From: Flavobacteriaceae bacterium PS02336 | GTDB taxonomy: Bacteria > Bacteroidota > Bacteroidia > Flavobacteriales > Flavobacteriaceae | Reading direction: 5' to 3' | Assembly: GCA_029960065.1 (NCBI GenBank) | Contig: JASCOF010000009.1 | Coordinates: 124,001 to 188,000, forward strand | DNA length: 64,000 nt | Shown: positions 19,159-26,597 of the stretch, piece after piece | Layout: every line of letters starts with the position of its first letter | How positions within the stretch are numbered: the first letter of the stretch is position 1 | Position numbers and translations under genes: made by a program | Notes under the pieces: model-generated | Seen by the model: only the letters and a program-made list of their open reading frames with translations | Told to the model about the DNA's origin: nothing | The model's database searches: none

Positions 19159-20103
19159 TTAAGGTGTCTTTTTTCTTATAGTTATTTGGTTTTTAGTTGT
19201 GTAATTTATTTTCAGCTGTTTCAAATAAGCGATACTTTCTAATACATTTTCTAGTTTTTCGTCTTTAAACTTTCCAGAAATAGTGAGATCATTCAATTCT
19301 TGATCTTCAATTGTGATAGCTACATTGTACCAATTTTCAATGATTTTAACGGTTTCTGAAAGCTTGGTATTTTTAAGCATTATCGTATTGCTGATCCAAG
19401 CAATTTTATCTTCGCTATTTTCTGTAGAAATTTGCAAATCGGAATTCTTAATTAAATCGGCCTGCTGATTTTTAGTAATCTGCACTCTTTTTCCTGTTGG
19501 TGAAGTGACTTCTACTTTTCCGCTGATTACGCTTACTTTGGTATCGTGATGTTTATAAGAGTTAATATCGAATGAAGTTCCAAGCACTCGAACTTTTACG
19601 TCGTGTGTCTGTACAATAAAAGGTCGTTTTACATCTCTAAAAACTTTAAAATAAGCCTGCCCCACAAGTTGTATATTTCTTGTGTTTTCAAATTCTTCGG
19701 GATATGTAACACTGCTGTTCGAGTTTAGGACAATGACACTTCCGTCTTCCAGAAAAATTTCTTTCTTTTCTCCTTTGGCGGTAACTTGCGTAATTGCAGC
19801 AGGTTTAAATGCAAACTTGGCGGCAGTAAATGCAATAGTAAGTCCAGTAACCAAAACCGCCGCAACTTTTAACGCTTTTCGAATGGTATATTTTTTTGGC
19901 TTAACCTTTAATTCTAAAAATATCTTATTTAAAATAATGTCGCCTTTTTCATCAGCAATTTTTAGTTCTGATGATTGATTCTGCATCTTATCAAAAAATG
20001 ATTCAACTGCGATTTTTTCTTCAGGTGTGCAGGTACCTTCTTCGTATTTTTTTGCTAACTGCAAAAAGATTTGTTTTTTCAAAATATATGCTTTTATAAA
20101 CAA
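19159..20103 (-). CDS. FecR-family anti-sigma factor
   Basis: A 314-residue protein has a cytoplasmic N-terminal part (about 1-85, with F-L-Q-L-A-K-K-Y-E-E-G-T-C-T-P-E-E). One membrane helix follows (about 87-107, A-L-K-V-A-A-V-L-V-T-G-L-T). The periplasmic FecR domain comes next (about 115-210, with F-L-E-D-G-S-V-I-V-L-N-S-N-S), and the C-terminal DUF4974-like domain closes the protein (about 245-310, N-T-K-L-S-E-T-V and I-S-G-K-F). It holds the ECF sigma factor inactive until the STN domain of the transporter signals occupancy. The gene lies between the sigma factor (68 bp upstream) and the transporter. Confidence 0.95.
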   Translation of the reverse strand: MFIKAYILKKQIFLQLAKKYEEGTCTPEEKIAVESFFDKMQNQSSELKIADEKGDIILNKIFLELKVKPKKYTIRKALKVAAVLVTGLTIAFTAAKFAFKPAAITQVTAKGEKKEIFLEDGSVIVLNSNSSVTYPEEFENTRNIQLVGQAYFKVFRDVKRPFIVQTHDVKVRVLGTSFDINSYKHHDTKVSVISGKVEVTSPTGKRVQITKNQQADLIKNSDLQISTENSEDKIAWISNTIMLKNTKLSETVKIIENWYNVAITIEDQELNDLTISGKFKDEKLENVLESIAYLKQLKINYTTKNQITIRKKTP

Positions 20104-20171
20104 GTCACATTTTTTGAATCGAACAAGTAGTCGAAAATGCAGGCTTAACGTTTTCTTAAAACGAGTGTTTT

Positions 20172-20759
20172 TTAGTTAACATAAAAGAACGCTGCCCAGT
20201 AAAAAAGGAGGTAATTATAAGATGCGTTATTTAAACGAAGCTGCTTAAGAGCATTGCTGATATGTTTCTCTACGGTATGAATAGAAAGATTGAGTTTTGC
20301 CGCGATTTCAGCATTTGTAAAATGCTCACTACGGCTGAGCAGAAAAACCTCTCTGCATTTTGGAGTCAATTTATTAATCTGATCGTTTATATTTCTCTCC
20401 AAATCTAGGTACTCCAAATCGTTAATAGTAAGGCTTGGATCTGGAATACTCTCCAAAATTTCAATATGCTGCTGGTCAAATTTCAGGTTTCGAATTTGAT
20501 TGGCAATTTTATATTTTACAGCTCTAAGAAGATACGCTTCAAGGTTTAAGATTACTGTACTGGAGGCGTTTTTCCAAAGACTGATAAAGATTTCCTGAAC
20601 AATATCTTCGCAGATTGCTTCATCTTTGTATATTTTGAAAGCATACGAATAAAGCTTTTTCCAATATCGGTTGAAAATAATTGAAAACGCGGCATCATTC
20701 CCTTCAAAAATTAATTTCTGAAGTTCTTCGTCCGGCATTTTCAAAAGATCTTTTTCCAT
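20172..20759 (-). CDS. ECF-type RNA polymerase sigma factor (FecI-like)
   Basis: A 195-residue protein has a sigma-70 region 2 (A-F-S-I-I-F-N-R-Y-W-K-K-L-Y and C-E-D-I-V-Q-E-I-F-I-S-L-W) and a region 4 helix-turn-helix (L-T-P-K-C-R-E-V-F-L-L-S-R, I-A-A-K-L-N-L-S-I-H-T-V-E-K-H-I). It is the first gene of the co-directional sigma, anti-sigma, SusC, SusD, phosphoesterase and GDPD block and most likely drives the transporter operon. A perfect 15-bp inverted repeat lies about 47 bp upstream of its start. Confidence 0.95.
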   Translation of the reverse strand: MEKDLLKMPDEELQKLIFEGNDAAFSIIFNRYWKKLYSYAFKIYKDEAICEDIVQEIFISLWKNASSTVILNLEAYLLRAVKYKIANQIRNLKFDQQHIEILESIPDPSLTINDLEYLDLERNINDQINKLTPKCREVFLLSRSEHFTNAEIAAKLNLSIHTVEKHISNALKQLRLNNASYNYLLFYWAAFFYVN

Positions 20760-20805
20760 GATAGATTAAAAAAGCAAATGAAAAGCAACGGACAAAAAAT
20801 ACCTA

Positions 20806-20840
20806 AGAAGTTAATTTAACTTTGTGTTAAATTAACTTCT
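20806..20840. promoter_or_regulatory. Perfect 15-bp inverted repeat upstream of the ECF sigma gene
   Basis: AGAAGTTAATTTAAC (20806-20820) and GTTAAATTAACTTCT (20826-20840) are exact reverse complements around the 5-nt loop TTTGT. It ends 46 bp from the sigma-gene start. It could be an operator or a leader hairpin, and it has no T tail in the gene direction. Confidence 0.5.
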
Positions 20841-20970
20841 AAAATAAATCTTCTAAGATTGTAAATTGAAAAAGAGCTAAAAACGTTATAGATAAACATT
20901 TTTAACTCTTTTATTTATTGCTAATTCTATCTTACCTAAATCTAATTTTGAAAATCGATTTACGTCTAAT

Positions 20971-21111
20971 TTATCTACTAAAAAAATCCTTTATTAAACT
21001 GGCAATCTGCAGATGGTATTCTTCCAATAGAAAATGCCCGCCTTCCAATTGATGAATTTCTGCATTGGGCAAATCATTTCGATACGCCCATCCGCCAGCT
21101 TCTACAAACAT
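20971..21111 (-). pseudogene. Remnant: C-terminal end of an alpha/beta-fold hydrolase
   Basis: The minus strand reads 46 codons ending in TAA: M-F-V-E-A-G-G-W-A-Y-R-N-D-L-P-N-A-E-I-H, then Q-L-E-G-G-H-F-L-L-E-E, then I-A-S-L-I-K-D-F. This is the standard tail of haloalkane-dehalogenase/epoxide-hydrolase-like enzymes, in which the catalytic His is in G-G-H-F and the preceding segment is D-P-F-F-x-x-x-G. The upstream frame does not continue as hydrolase sequence and no body of the enzyme is present. I read it as the leftover of a deletion; a tiny functional gene is unlikely. Confidence 0.65.
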
Positions 21112-21196
21112 TTGTTTCTCTTAACCTTAGCGCAAGGTAATTTCATTTAATTTTTAAAGTTTTTTGAAATTCATGCTGAAGTTAGGGAAAACAGTA

Positions 21197-21640
21197 TCAA
21201 GCCAGCAGAAAATTTTTAATGTCTTTTTTAAGGCTTTTAAAGTCACTAAAAATCTTTCCTAAAAGCTCCTTTAGCCCTTGATAGCTTCCTGGTTTTACGG
21301 CGTAAAAATCTGCACCAAGTTTGTATGAAATTTTAATATGAATGGAACTGCTGCTGGTAGAAAGCATAACTATTTTTATTTTTTTCAAATCTCCAGAAGC
21401 ACTTCGGATTTCTTTAAGACATTCAAAACCATTCTTGCAAGGCATATTGATATCTAGAAAAATAATTTCGGGTAGATAATCTGCTGTACGTAGGGCATTC
21501 ATCAGTTCATTTCCATCGAATGTCTGTACTACAGAAATAGGCAGATTTAATTCTTCAACGGCATCAAGGAACAATATTCTATCATCCTCGTCATCGTCGG
21601 CTAAATAAATAACTTTACTAAAACTCTTTCCTTTTGACAT
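21197..21640 (-). CDS. Single-domain response regulator
   Basis: This 147-residue CheY-like receiver has acidic-pocket residues A-D-D-D-E-D-D (15-20), phospho-acceptor Asp63 in F-L-D-I-N-M-P, the Thr/Ser switch at L-S-T-S-S (about 95) and Lys116 in V-K-P-G-S. No output domain is present, so it acts through protein contacts, as a phosphorelay intermediate or by binding a target. No kinase gene is adjacent. It belongs to the same subtype as the regulators on the mobile element at 47-52 kb. Confidence 0.92.
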   Translation of the reverse strand: MSKGKSFSKVIYLADDDEDDRILFLDAVEELNLPISVVQTFDGNELMNALRTADYLPEIIFLDINMPCKNGFECLKEIRSASGDLKKIKIVMLSTSSSSIHIKISYKLGADFYAVKPGSYQGLKELLGKIFSDFKSLKKDIKNFLLA

Positions 21641-21899
21641 GGCTTTTAACTTTTTAATGAAGAAAATAGAGAATCTAAAAACCTGTGATTATCAAAACAA
21701 CTAAACCTTTGCTAATTGGAGGAATGAGACTTGTGGAATAGTTTATACTTAAAGGTAAGCATTTTTCTTAAGAAAACACTTTCAAATTAATAGAAAAGTG
21801 TAAATTTAGTTTTATGAGCTAAGTCTCAATAATATTTCAAAGCATTTAGCGCTCCATTCTAATTTTACTTAAAGAAAAGTTATAATTTACATTCTTATT
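21641..21899. other. Divergent intergenic region
   Basis: AT-rich spacer between the lone response regulator (-) and the TetR gene (+). No gene or repeat was seen apart from the TetR operator at its right edge. Confidence 0.4.
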
Positions 21900-21925
21900 T
21901 TTAAATGAATACATTTTCATTTAAA
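21900..21925. promoter_or_regulatory. Probable TetR operator in front of the tetR-family gene
   Basis: TTTAAATGAA (21900-21909), spacer TACATT, then TTCATTTAAA (21916-21925): a perfect 10-bp inverted repeat ending 8 bp before the TetR start codon. A second, degenerate copy with the same 6-bp spacing lies before the SDR gene, which supports it as the autoregulatory site of this repressor. Confidence 0.7.
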
Positions 21926-21933
21926 TTTACAGT

Positions 21934-22512
21934 ATGAGACCTTTAGATCCAGATAAAAGAGAGAAAATTTTAAAGTCAGTTTATGAACTCACAGGAAGAC
22001 AAGGACTGGCAAGCGTTACAATTTCAGGTATAAGTAAAACAGCTGGAATTGCCGCCGGCACCCTGTACATCTATTTCAAGAATAAGGAAGAGGTCGTGCA
22101 GTCAGCCTATGCGGCTGTAGAACATAAAATGGCCCAAAGAATGTATAGCGGTTTCGATATTAATGCACCAGTTAGACAGTCTCTTAAGCAGATATACGTT
22201 AACATGCTTAATTACAGGCTGAAGAATTACGACCAAAGCATTTTTATTGATCAGTATCAGCAGTCTCAATACATACAGCTAAATTTCTCAAAACAGCTGG
22301 CAGAGTACGAGAAACAGAATAAACCGCTTTATGATCTATTAGCAAAGGGACAGCAAGAAGGAATTATTAAACCCCTGGAGGCAATTGTACTGATCAGCTT
22401 TTTTGATGGCGCAGTACGCTCCTGCTCCACCGGCATTATCCAAAAGCTATTTCCTCTAAGTCAAAAGCTTATAGATGATAGCTTTGATATGGTATGGAGA
22501 GGTATAAGCTAA
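21934..22512 (+). CDS. TetR-family transcriptional regulator
   Basis: This 192-residue protein has an N-terminal TetR helix-turn-helix (about 10-55: I-L-K-S-V-Y-E-L-T, V-T-I-S-G-I-S-K-T-A-G-I-A-A-G-T-L-Y-I-Y-F-K-N-K-E-E) and a variable ligand-binding C-terminal part. It precedes the SDR dehydrogenase by 55 bp in the same direction. An inverted repeat precedes each of the two genes, so it probably represses both itself and the SDR until an unknown small molecule is bound. Confidence 0.94.
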   Translation: MRPLDPDKREKILKSVYELTGRQGLASVTISGISKTAGIAAGTLYIYFKNKEEVVQSAYAAVEHKMAQRMYSGFDINAPVRQSLKQIYVNMLNYRLKNYDQSIFIDQYQQSQYIQLNFSKQLAEYEKQNKPLYDLLAKGQQEGIIKPLEAIVLISFFDGAVRSCSTGIIQKLFPLSQKLIDDSFDMVWRGIS

Positions 22513-22522
22513 TAATTAAATT

Positions 22523-22548
22523 TTTAAATGAATATTTTTTCACTAATA
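22523..22548. promoter_or_regulatory. Second, degenerate TetR operator before the SDR gene
   Basis: The left half TTTAAATGAA (22523-22532) is identical to the operator at 21,900. After the same 6-bp spacer comes TTCACTAATA (22539-22548), which keeps TTCA but drifts from the perfect half-site TTCATTTAAA. It sits 20 bp before the SDR start. Confidence 0.55.
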
Positions 22549-22567
22549 CATATAATAAATATATATC

Positions 22568-23359
22568 ATGAGTATTTTTAAAGACAAAACAATTATCATA
22601 ACTGGAGCAGCAATGGGTCTTGGACTTGCTGCAAGTAAAGCCGTAGCGCTAAAAGGAGCAAATTTATCTATAGTAGATTACAATTCAGAAGCACTTGAAA
22701 AAGCAAAAGCGGAAATCCAGTCAGCTGTACCAGCAGCAAAAATCTTAACTATAGTTGCTGACGTTTCAGATGAACAGGCAGTCAAAAATTATGTAGATAA
22801 GACCGTTGAAGAATTTGGCCGCATAGATGGATTCTACAATAATGCAGGTATCGAAGGAAAACAGGCTCCATTAGTAGAATATGACGTCAATATATTTAAA
22901 AAAGTAATTGACATCAATCTTATGGGTGTTTATTACGGACTGAAATACGTTATTCCAGTAATGCAGAAAAATGGCGGAGGTAAAATTGTAAACGTAGCAT
23001 CTGTTGGAGGAATTAGAGGTGTAATTAATCAGATGCCTTATGTGGCAAGTAAACATGCCGTTTCTGGTATGACAAAAAATGCTGCTATTGAATATGGTAA
23101 AGACGGAATATATACCAACGCTATAGCACCAGGCGCTATCTTGACCCCAATGGTGGCAGAAGCATTTAAACAGGTAAATCCCGATGACCCGAAAGCAGCT
23201 GAGACAACATACGCACAAAGAAATCCTACTAGACATTTGGGTAAACCTGAGGATGTCGGTAATTTGGTTGCCTTTCTGCTCAGCGATGAATGCCAGTATG
23301 TAAATGGGCAAACTATTGCAATTGACGGCGGGGAATCCAACTTATATGGTAACTCCTAA
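22568..23359 (+). CDS. Short-chain dehydrogenase/reductase
   Basis: This 263-residue protein is a classical SDR: NAD(P)-binding G-A-A-M-G-L-G (about 14-20), D-V-S-D near residue 67, N-N-A-G (about 93), the catalytic Ser (V-A-S-V-G-G), Y-V-A-S-K (Tyr/Lys pair) and P-G-A-I-L-T-P. The Asp of I-V-D-Y-N after the second strand suggests NAD(H) preference. The C-terminal Y-V-N-G-Q-T-I-A-I-D-G-G is standard. The substrate is unknown. Pairing with an autoregulated TetR suggests induction by, and removal of, a toxic or signalling alcohol/ketone. Confidence 0.93.
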   Translation: MSIFKDKTIIITGAAMGLGLAASKAVALKGANLSIVDYNSEALEKAKAEIQSAVPAAKILTIVADVSDEQAVKNYVDKTVEEFGRIDGFYNNAGIEGKQAPLVEYDVNIFKKVIDINLMGVYYGLKYVIPVMQKNGGGKIVNVASVGGIRGVINQMPYVASKHAVSGMTKNAAIEYGKDGIYTNAIAPGAILTPMVAEAFKQVNPDDPKAAETTYAQRNPTRHLGKPEDVGNLVAFLLSDECQYVNGQTIAIDGGESNLYGNS

Positions 23360-23378
23360 ATCAAGAGACTCTATTATT

Positions 23379-23418
23379 AAAGCGGATTATACTTTATGGT
23401 ATAATCCGCTTTTTTTTA
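23379..23418 (+). terminator. Intrinsic terminator of tetR-SDR
   Basis: AAAGCGGATTATAC (23379-23392) pairs with GTATAATCCGCTTT around a 6-nt loop and is followed by a T run, just after the SDR stop. Confidence 0.88.
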
Positions 23419-23440
23419 TTTATAAATAAGAGTATCTCTC

Positions 23441-23707
23441 AACTCCGCTAAGCGTTATCCAAATAACTTAAACACGCTGCGCAAATGTCTCTGACTTTGC
23501 GCTATTCAAAACAAATATATTCAAAAACGTAAGCGTCTCAAAGTCTCCGACTTTAAAACAAAACAACTTTATATAAAATGTTATCAAGATATGAAAAGGA
23601 AAAAAGTCGAAGACTTTTGAGATATTTTGTGTTTGAAGAAAAAAAATTGCGCAAAGTCGGAGACATTTGCGCAGCTTTCTATAAGGAACTCTTCGGAGAG
23701 CGGAGTT
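23441..23707. repeat. 267-bp imperfect palindrome with three conserved blocks
   Basis: Outer block: AACTCCGCT (23441-23449) versus AGCGGAGTT (23699-23707), exact. Middle block: 27 bp at 23476-23502 versus 23649-23675, 26 of 27 matching, with core GCGCAAATGTCTC. Inner block: 23536-23554 versus about 23603-23622, near-identical, with core GTCTCCGACTTT. The sequence between blocks has diverged. No transposase or long reading frame is inside. It looks like a non-autonomous palindromic repeat (MITE- or REP-like). Confidence 0.7.
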
Positions 23708-23737
23708 ATTTTTAGATTTATGAAAATTTGTTCAACA

Positions 23738-24040
23738 TTAAAAAATAACCTGTATGTCATTGCCAGTTGTGCTGATTTTGGGATTTTCATTTTTAAGCAG
23801 TTCCGATAACAGATGCTTAATTTCGGATTCCTGCATGCTGTAGTCCAGCTGCTGATCAGTATTAAAATGGAATACCAATAGAGAAGCTTCTGAAGCATTT
23901 TTATTATCAACAGTAGCAGCACCTCCTATATAATCCAGTTCAAGCTGTCCAACGTGCAGCAGATCCGTAACAAAATGAAGATCAGTTTTTTCGGGAAGCA
24001 GCAGCTGCCCTGTTTTGAATATAATAGTATGTTTATGCAT
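23738..24040 (-). CDS. Hypothetical protein, 100 residues
   Basis: The protein begins M-H-K-H-T-I-I-F-K-T-G-Q-L-L-L-P and has no signal or membrane segment. Alternating hydrophobic strands (L-E-L-D-Y-I-G-G-A, S-L-L-V-F-H-F-N) and a helix (S-E-I-K-H-L-L-S-E-L-L-K) suggest a small alpha/beta fold. It stands alone between the palindromic repeat and the flavoprotein gene. No family is recognised. Its composition is protein-like and no better frame overlaps it, but evidence is limited to that. Confidence 0.5.
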   Translation of the reverse strand: MHKHTIIFKTGQLLLPEKTDLHFVTDLLHVGQLELDYIGGAATVDNKNASEASLLVFHFNTDQQLDYSMQESEIKHLLSELLKNENPKISTTGNDIQVIF

Positions 24041-24250
24041 GGTGTTTAATATTTATAGTTATGGTGTTCGTCTGAACACTCTCTCACTAATTTAAGATAA
24101 TTTATTCATTAAAAGTCTTTTAGCTTTATTTCTTTGATTTTGTATTTTTCATATTTTATTGTTTGAATACAGCCAAACAATTATAGATTACGGTACTAAT
24201 GGCTTAAGTTTAAATACAACTACCTATTTTTTAAAAAAAATTATGATTAA

Positions 24251-25969
24251 TTAATCTTGCAGGAAATTCTGAATAATCTGAAGTGAAGCCGCTTCACAAA
24301 AATCTAAACCGGAATAATCGGGATTAAGTCCGCCTATGTAAGGCACCGCCATGATATAAAGATTTTTATTATAGGCTCCATATTCATCAATAACTTGAAA
24401 ATTGTCATTTATAGCTATGCCCGAAACATTCATAAAATACTCTCCAGCCTCATCTTTTTTTACTGTTTCCTGATTTAGCATATAAGCAACCTGACCAGCT
24501 TGATTTGATTTAAATTTTAAGCGTGCTGGACTTATGGCTTTTTGAGACAGCAGCGTTTTAAAAGGGAAATCATTGTATTCCAGATGAGGCTGACCTATAC
24601 AGTCAATAAATGTTTTGTAATACACTGAATGCTTTTTCTGATCATCATCGCTAAAGTGATATACTATGCCTCCATTAAGCTGCGGTTCTACTGTACTGTC
24701 GGAACCTACGGAAACAAGATTGAGCACACCCGCATGATGAAGAGCAAGAAGTTCTTCGCAGGATTTCTGCGGAATAAAAGCAATTACAATTGAAATCAGC
24801 GGCATGAGAACTTTTTGAAGACGCTGCATGTCTTCTGCCGAGAGGTATTTTGCGGGATGATTCATTGCAAAACTAAGAACGCCGAGCATCTCTTTCCAAT
24901 AAACTGATTCGTGTCTTTTAATAGATTTCTCTGCCTCGGCATATTCAGCCCTTAACAGCTGGAAAGGATCTATACGTTCCCGCAGTTTCATCATTTCTTC
25001 AACAAAATCTTCAATTGATAAATCTTTGATCCGTTCATAAAAATTATCATCTCTGTCACGGAATATCTCTTTAAAATTCTTTTCAAAAACAAAATCAAGA
25101 GATAGAAAACCATTATTATTTTTTCTGTGATCTTCTATTTCATCACTACTTAGTAAAGAATCATTAGAAAGCCGCGAATCTTCCAAGTGAAATCGTACAG
25201 CAGGAAGCATACCGCTTCTTGAGTGCATCATAATTTTAAATTCACTGCTTTCGGGAGATAAAGTAAAAGATAAATTACCGTTCTTATCCGATTCAAATGA
25301 CCCATTATTTCTTGCAATAGTCCTTACAGCATCTATAGCTGTTAATGATGAGCCTTTAACAGCAACAGCGTGATTAAAGCGCTGTATTAGTTTTTGCGGC
25401 GGATAAGGAGCATCATAATAACCAGGTATTTTTCCTTCATAAGTAATAGGCCAGTTATGTCCTGTACAAATAACGACAGAATCAAATACTCTTGTATGTC
25501 CAGCTTCGGTTTGAATCTCTACTATACTGCTTTTCAAATCGTACTTAATGTCAGTGACAACACTCTCAAAATGTATTTCAGAACTAATTCCAGCTTTGAC
25601 ACCTGCCTCTATCAACATTTTAAATTGTGCTGCAAGATATTCCCCAAAAAACAATCTGGGGAAAACTTTATAATCGTTAAACTTATCAGGATCAATTCTA
25701 AATCTTTCAAGCAGTTCTGGAGGCGCAATGTGTACCCATTCTGACATCGGAATCACAATATCTGGAACCTCATTACCAGAAACATTGGTAATATGTTCAT
25801 TATTCGCACCTTCACTGCTGTAAGGCATTCCTGAACCAAGCTGTGCTTTACGCTCAAAGATCTCTACTTTAAAATCGTTCTTTCCAGATTCAACCAATCT
25901 TTTATATATAAAAAGTCCGCTTGGACCTCCTCCTATAATTGCAATACGTTTTTTATTGTCGACGGTCAT
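24251..25969 (-). CDS. FAD/NAD(P)-binding oxidoreductase (NAD_binding_9 type)
   Basis: A 572-residue protein begins with a dinucleotide-binding fold (I-A-I-I-G-G-G-P-S-G-L-F, residues 9-20), then E-I-F-E-R-K and a G-S-G-M-P-Y motif. A second nucleotide-fold segment contains V-V-I-C-T-G-H-N-W-P. The family resembles FAD-dependent N-hydroxylases/uncharacterised flavoproteins (FAD-NAD(P)-binding, PF13454) and is cytoplasmic. The substrate is unknown. It is monocistronic and separated from the divergent catalase gene by a long non-coding stretch. Confidence 0.85.
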   Translation of the reverse strand: MTVDNKKRIAIIGGGPSGLFIYKRLVESGKNDFKVEIFERKAQLGSGMPYSSEGANNEHITNVSGNEVPDIVIPMSEWVHIAPPELLERFRIDPDKFNDYKVFPRLFFGEYLAAQFKMLIEAGVKAGISSEIHFESVVTDIKYDLKSSIVEIQTEAGHTRVFDSVVICTGHNWPITYEGKIPGYYDAPYPPQKLIQRFNHAVAVKGSSLTAIDAVRTIARNNGSFESDKNGNLSFTLSPESSEFKIMMHSRSGMLPAVRFHLEDSRLSNDSLLSSDEIEDHRKNNNGFLSLDFVFEKNFKEIFRDRDDNFYERIKDLSIEDFVEEMMKLRERIDPFQLLRAEYAEAEKSIKRHESVYWKEMLGVLSFAMNHPAKYLSAEDMQRLQKVLMPLISIVIAFIPQKSCEELLALHHAGVLNLVSVGSDSTVEPQLNGGIVYHFSDDDQKKHSVYYKTFIDCIGQPHLEYNDFPFKTLLSQKAISPARLKFKSNQAGQVAYMLNQETVKKDEAGEYFMNVSGIAINDNFQVIDEYGAYNKNLYIMAVPYIGGLNPDYSGLDFCEAASLQIIQNFLQD

Positions 25970-26597
25970 TGAATTTAATTTTTTATTTAGGTTCAGATAT
26001 TTATCTTAAAATAAAAACAACTGATATTTAACAGAAGTATTTACTTTTTTTGTGTCTTTAACACTAGACAAACCGAATAGGCAATGCAGTATTCAAATTT
26101 TTATTTTATGCTTTAACATTTGAATTCCAATCACTAAAATTAAATCAAATAAAGAGCCGTGTCTTACAGAATCTTATTTATAAATTACATGATACCACTT
26201 AATTTAGTTTGACTATTAAATCCGCTCAATTTTTTCAAATTTTAGCTTTACATAACTAATTTGATATTTAGTAAAATTTGAAAGAAAACTAAGCTTATAA
26301 CTGCTCAAGGTAAATAATGTGTAATATCAATTTCAAAATTTAAAATCTATACGTTTTAAAAGAGAAGTTCAATTATTGTTATACTTTATTATATCATTAC
26401 TCTTTATCAATAAAACCAATTCACTATATGTCAATAATTTAAATCCTTAATTCTGTAATATGAGACTGTAATCTTGTAACTGCATCTATTATACTAGAGG
26501 TAAATTTGATTGCCTGAAAAAAGCGATTTACAGTTTAGCACTGCTGTATTTATGCACTTCATTTCAGGTTCTATTTTAACCAGTAACACCACCTCAT
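25970..26597. other. 628-bp divergent intergenic region
   Basis: Very AT-rich and without a credible reading frame. It holds the promoters of the flavoprotein gene (-) and the catalase gene (+). A -7 element TAAATTTG lies at 26,501-26,508, about 90 bp before the catalase start. I see no riboswitch, tRNA or clear repeat in it. Confidence 0.45.
26501..26508 (+). promoter_or_regulatory. Candidate -7 element for the catalase gene
   Basis: TAAATTTG matches TAnnTTTG. The -33 match is poor: the nearest TTG ends 24 bp upstream, slightly too far. It would give a leader of about 85 nt. Confidence 0.4.

Noticed and set aside
22871..23340. Minus-strand frames of 146 and 100 codons inside the SDR gene
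   Set aside because: Antisense to a well-conserved dehydrogenase and rich in Cys/His/Ile without motifs.
23584..23922. Minus-strand 112-codon frame
   Set aside because: It runs through the palindromic repeat and overlaps the 100-residue gene in another frame; the composition is unlike a protein.
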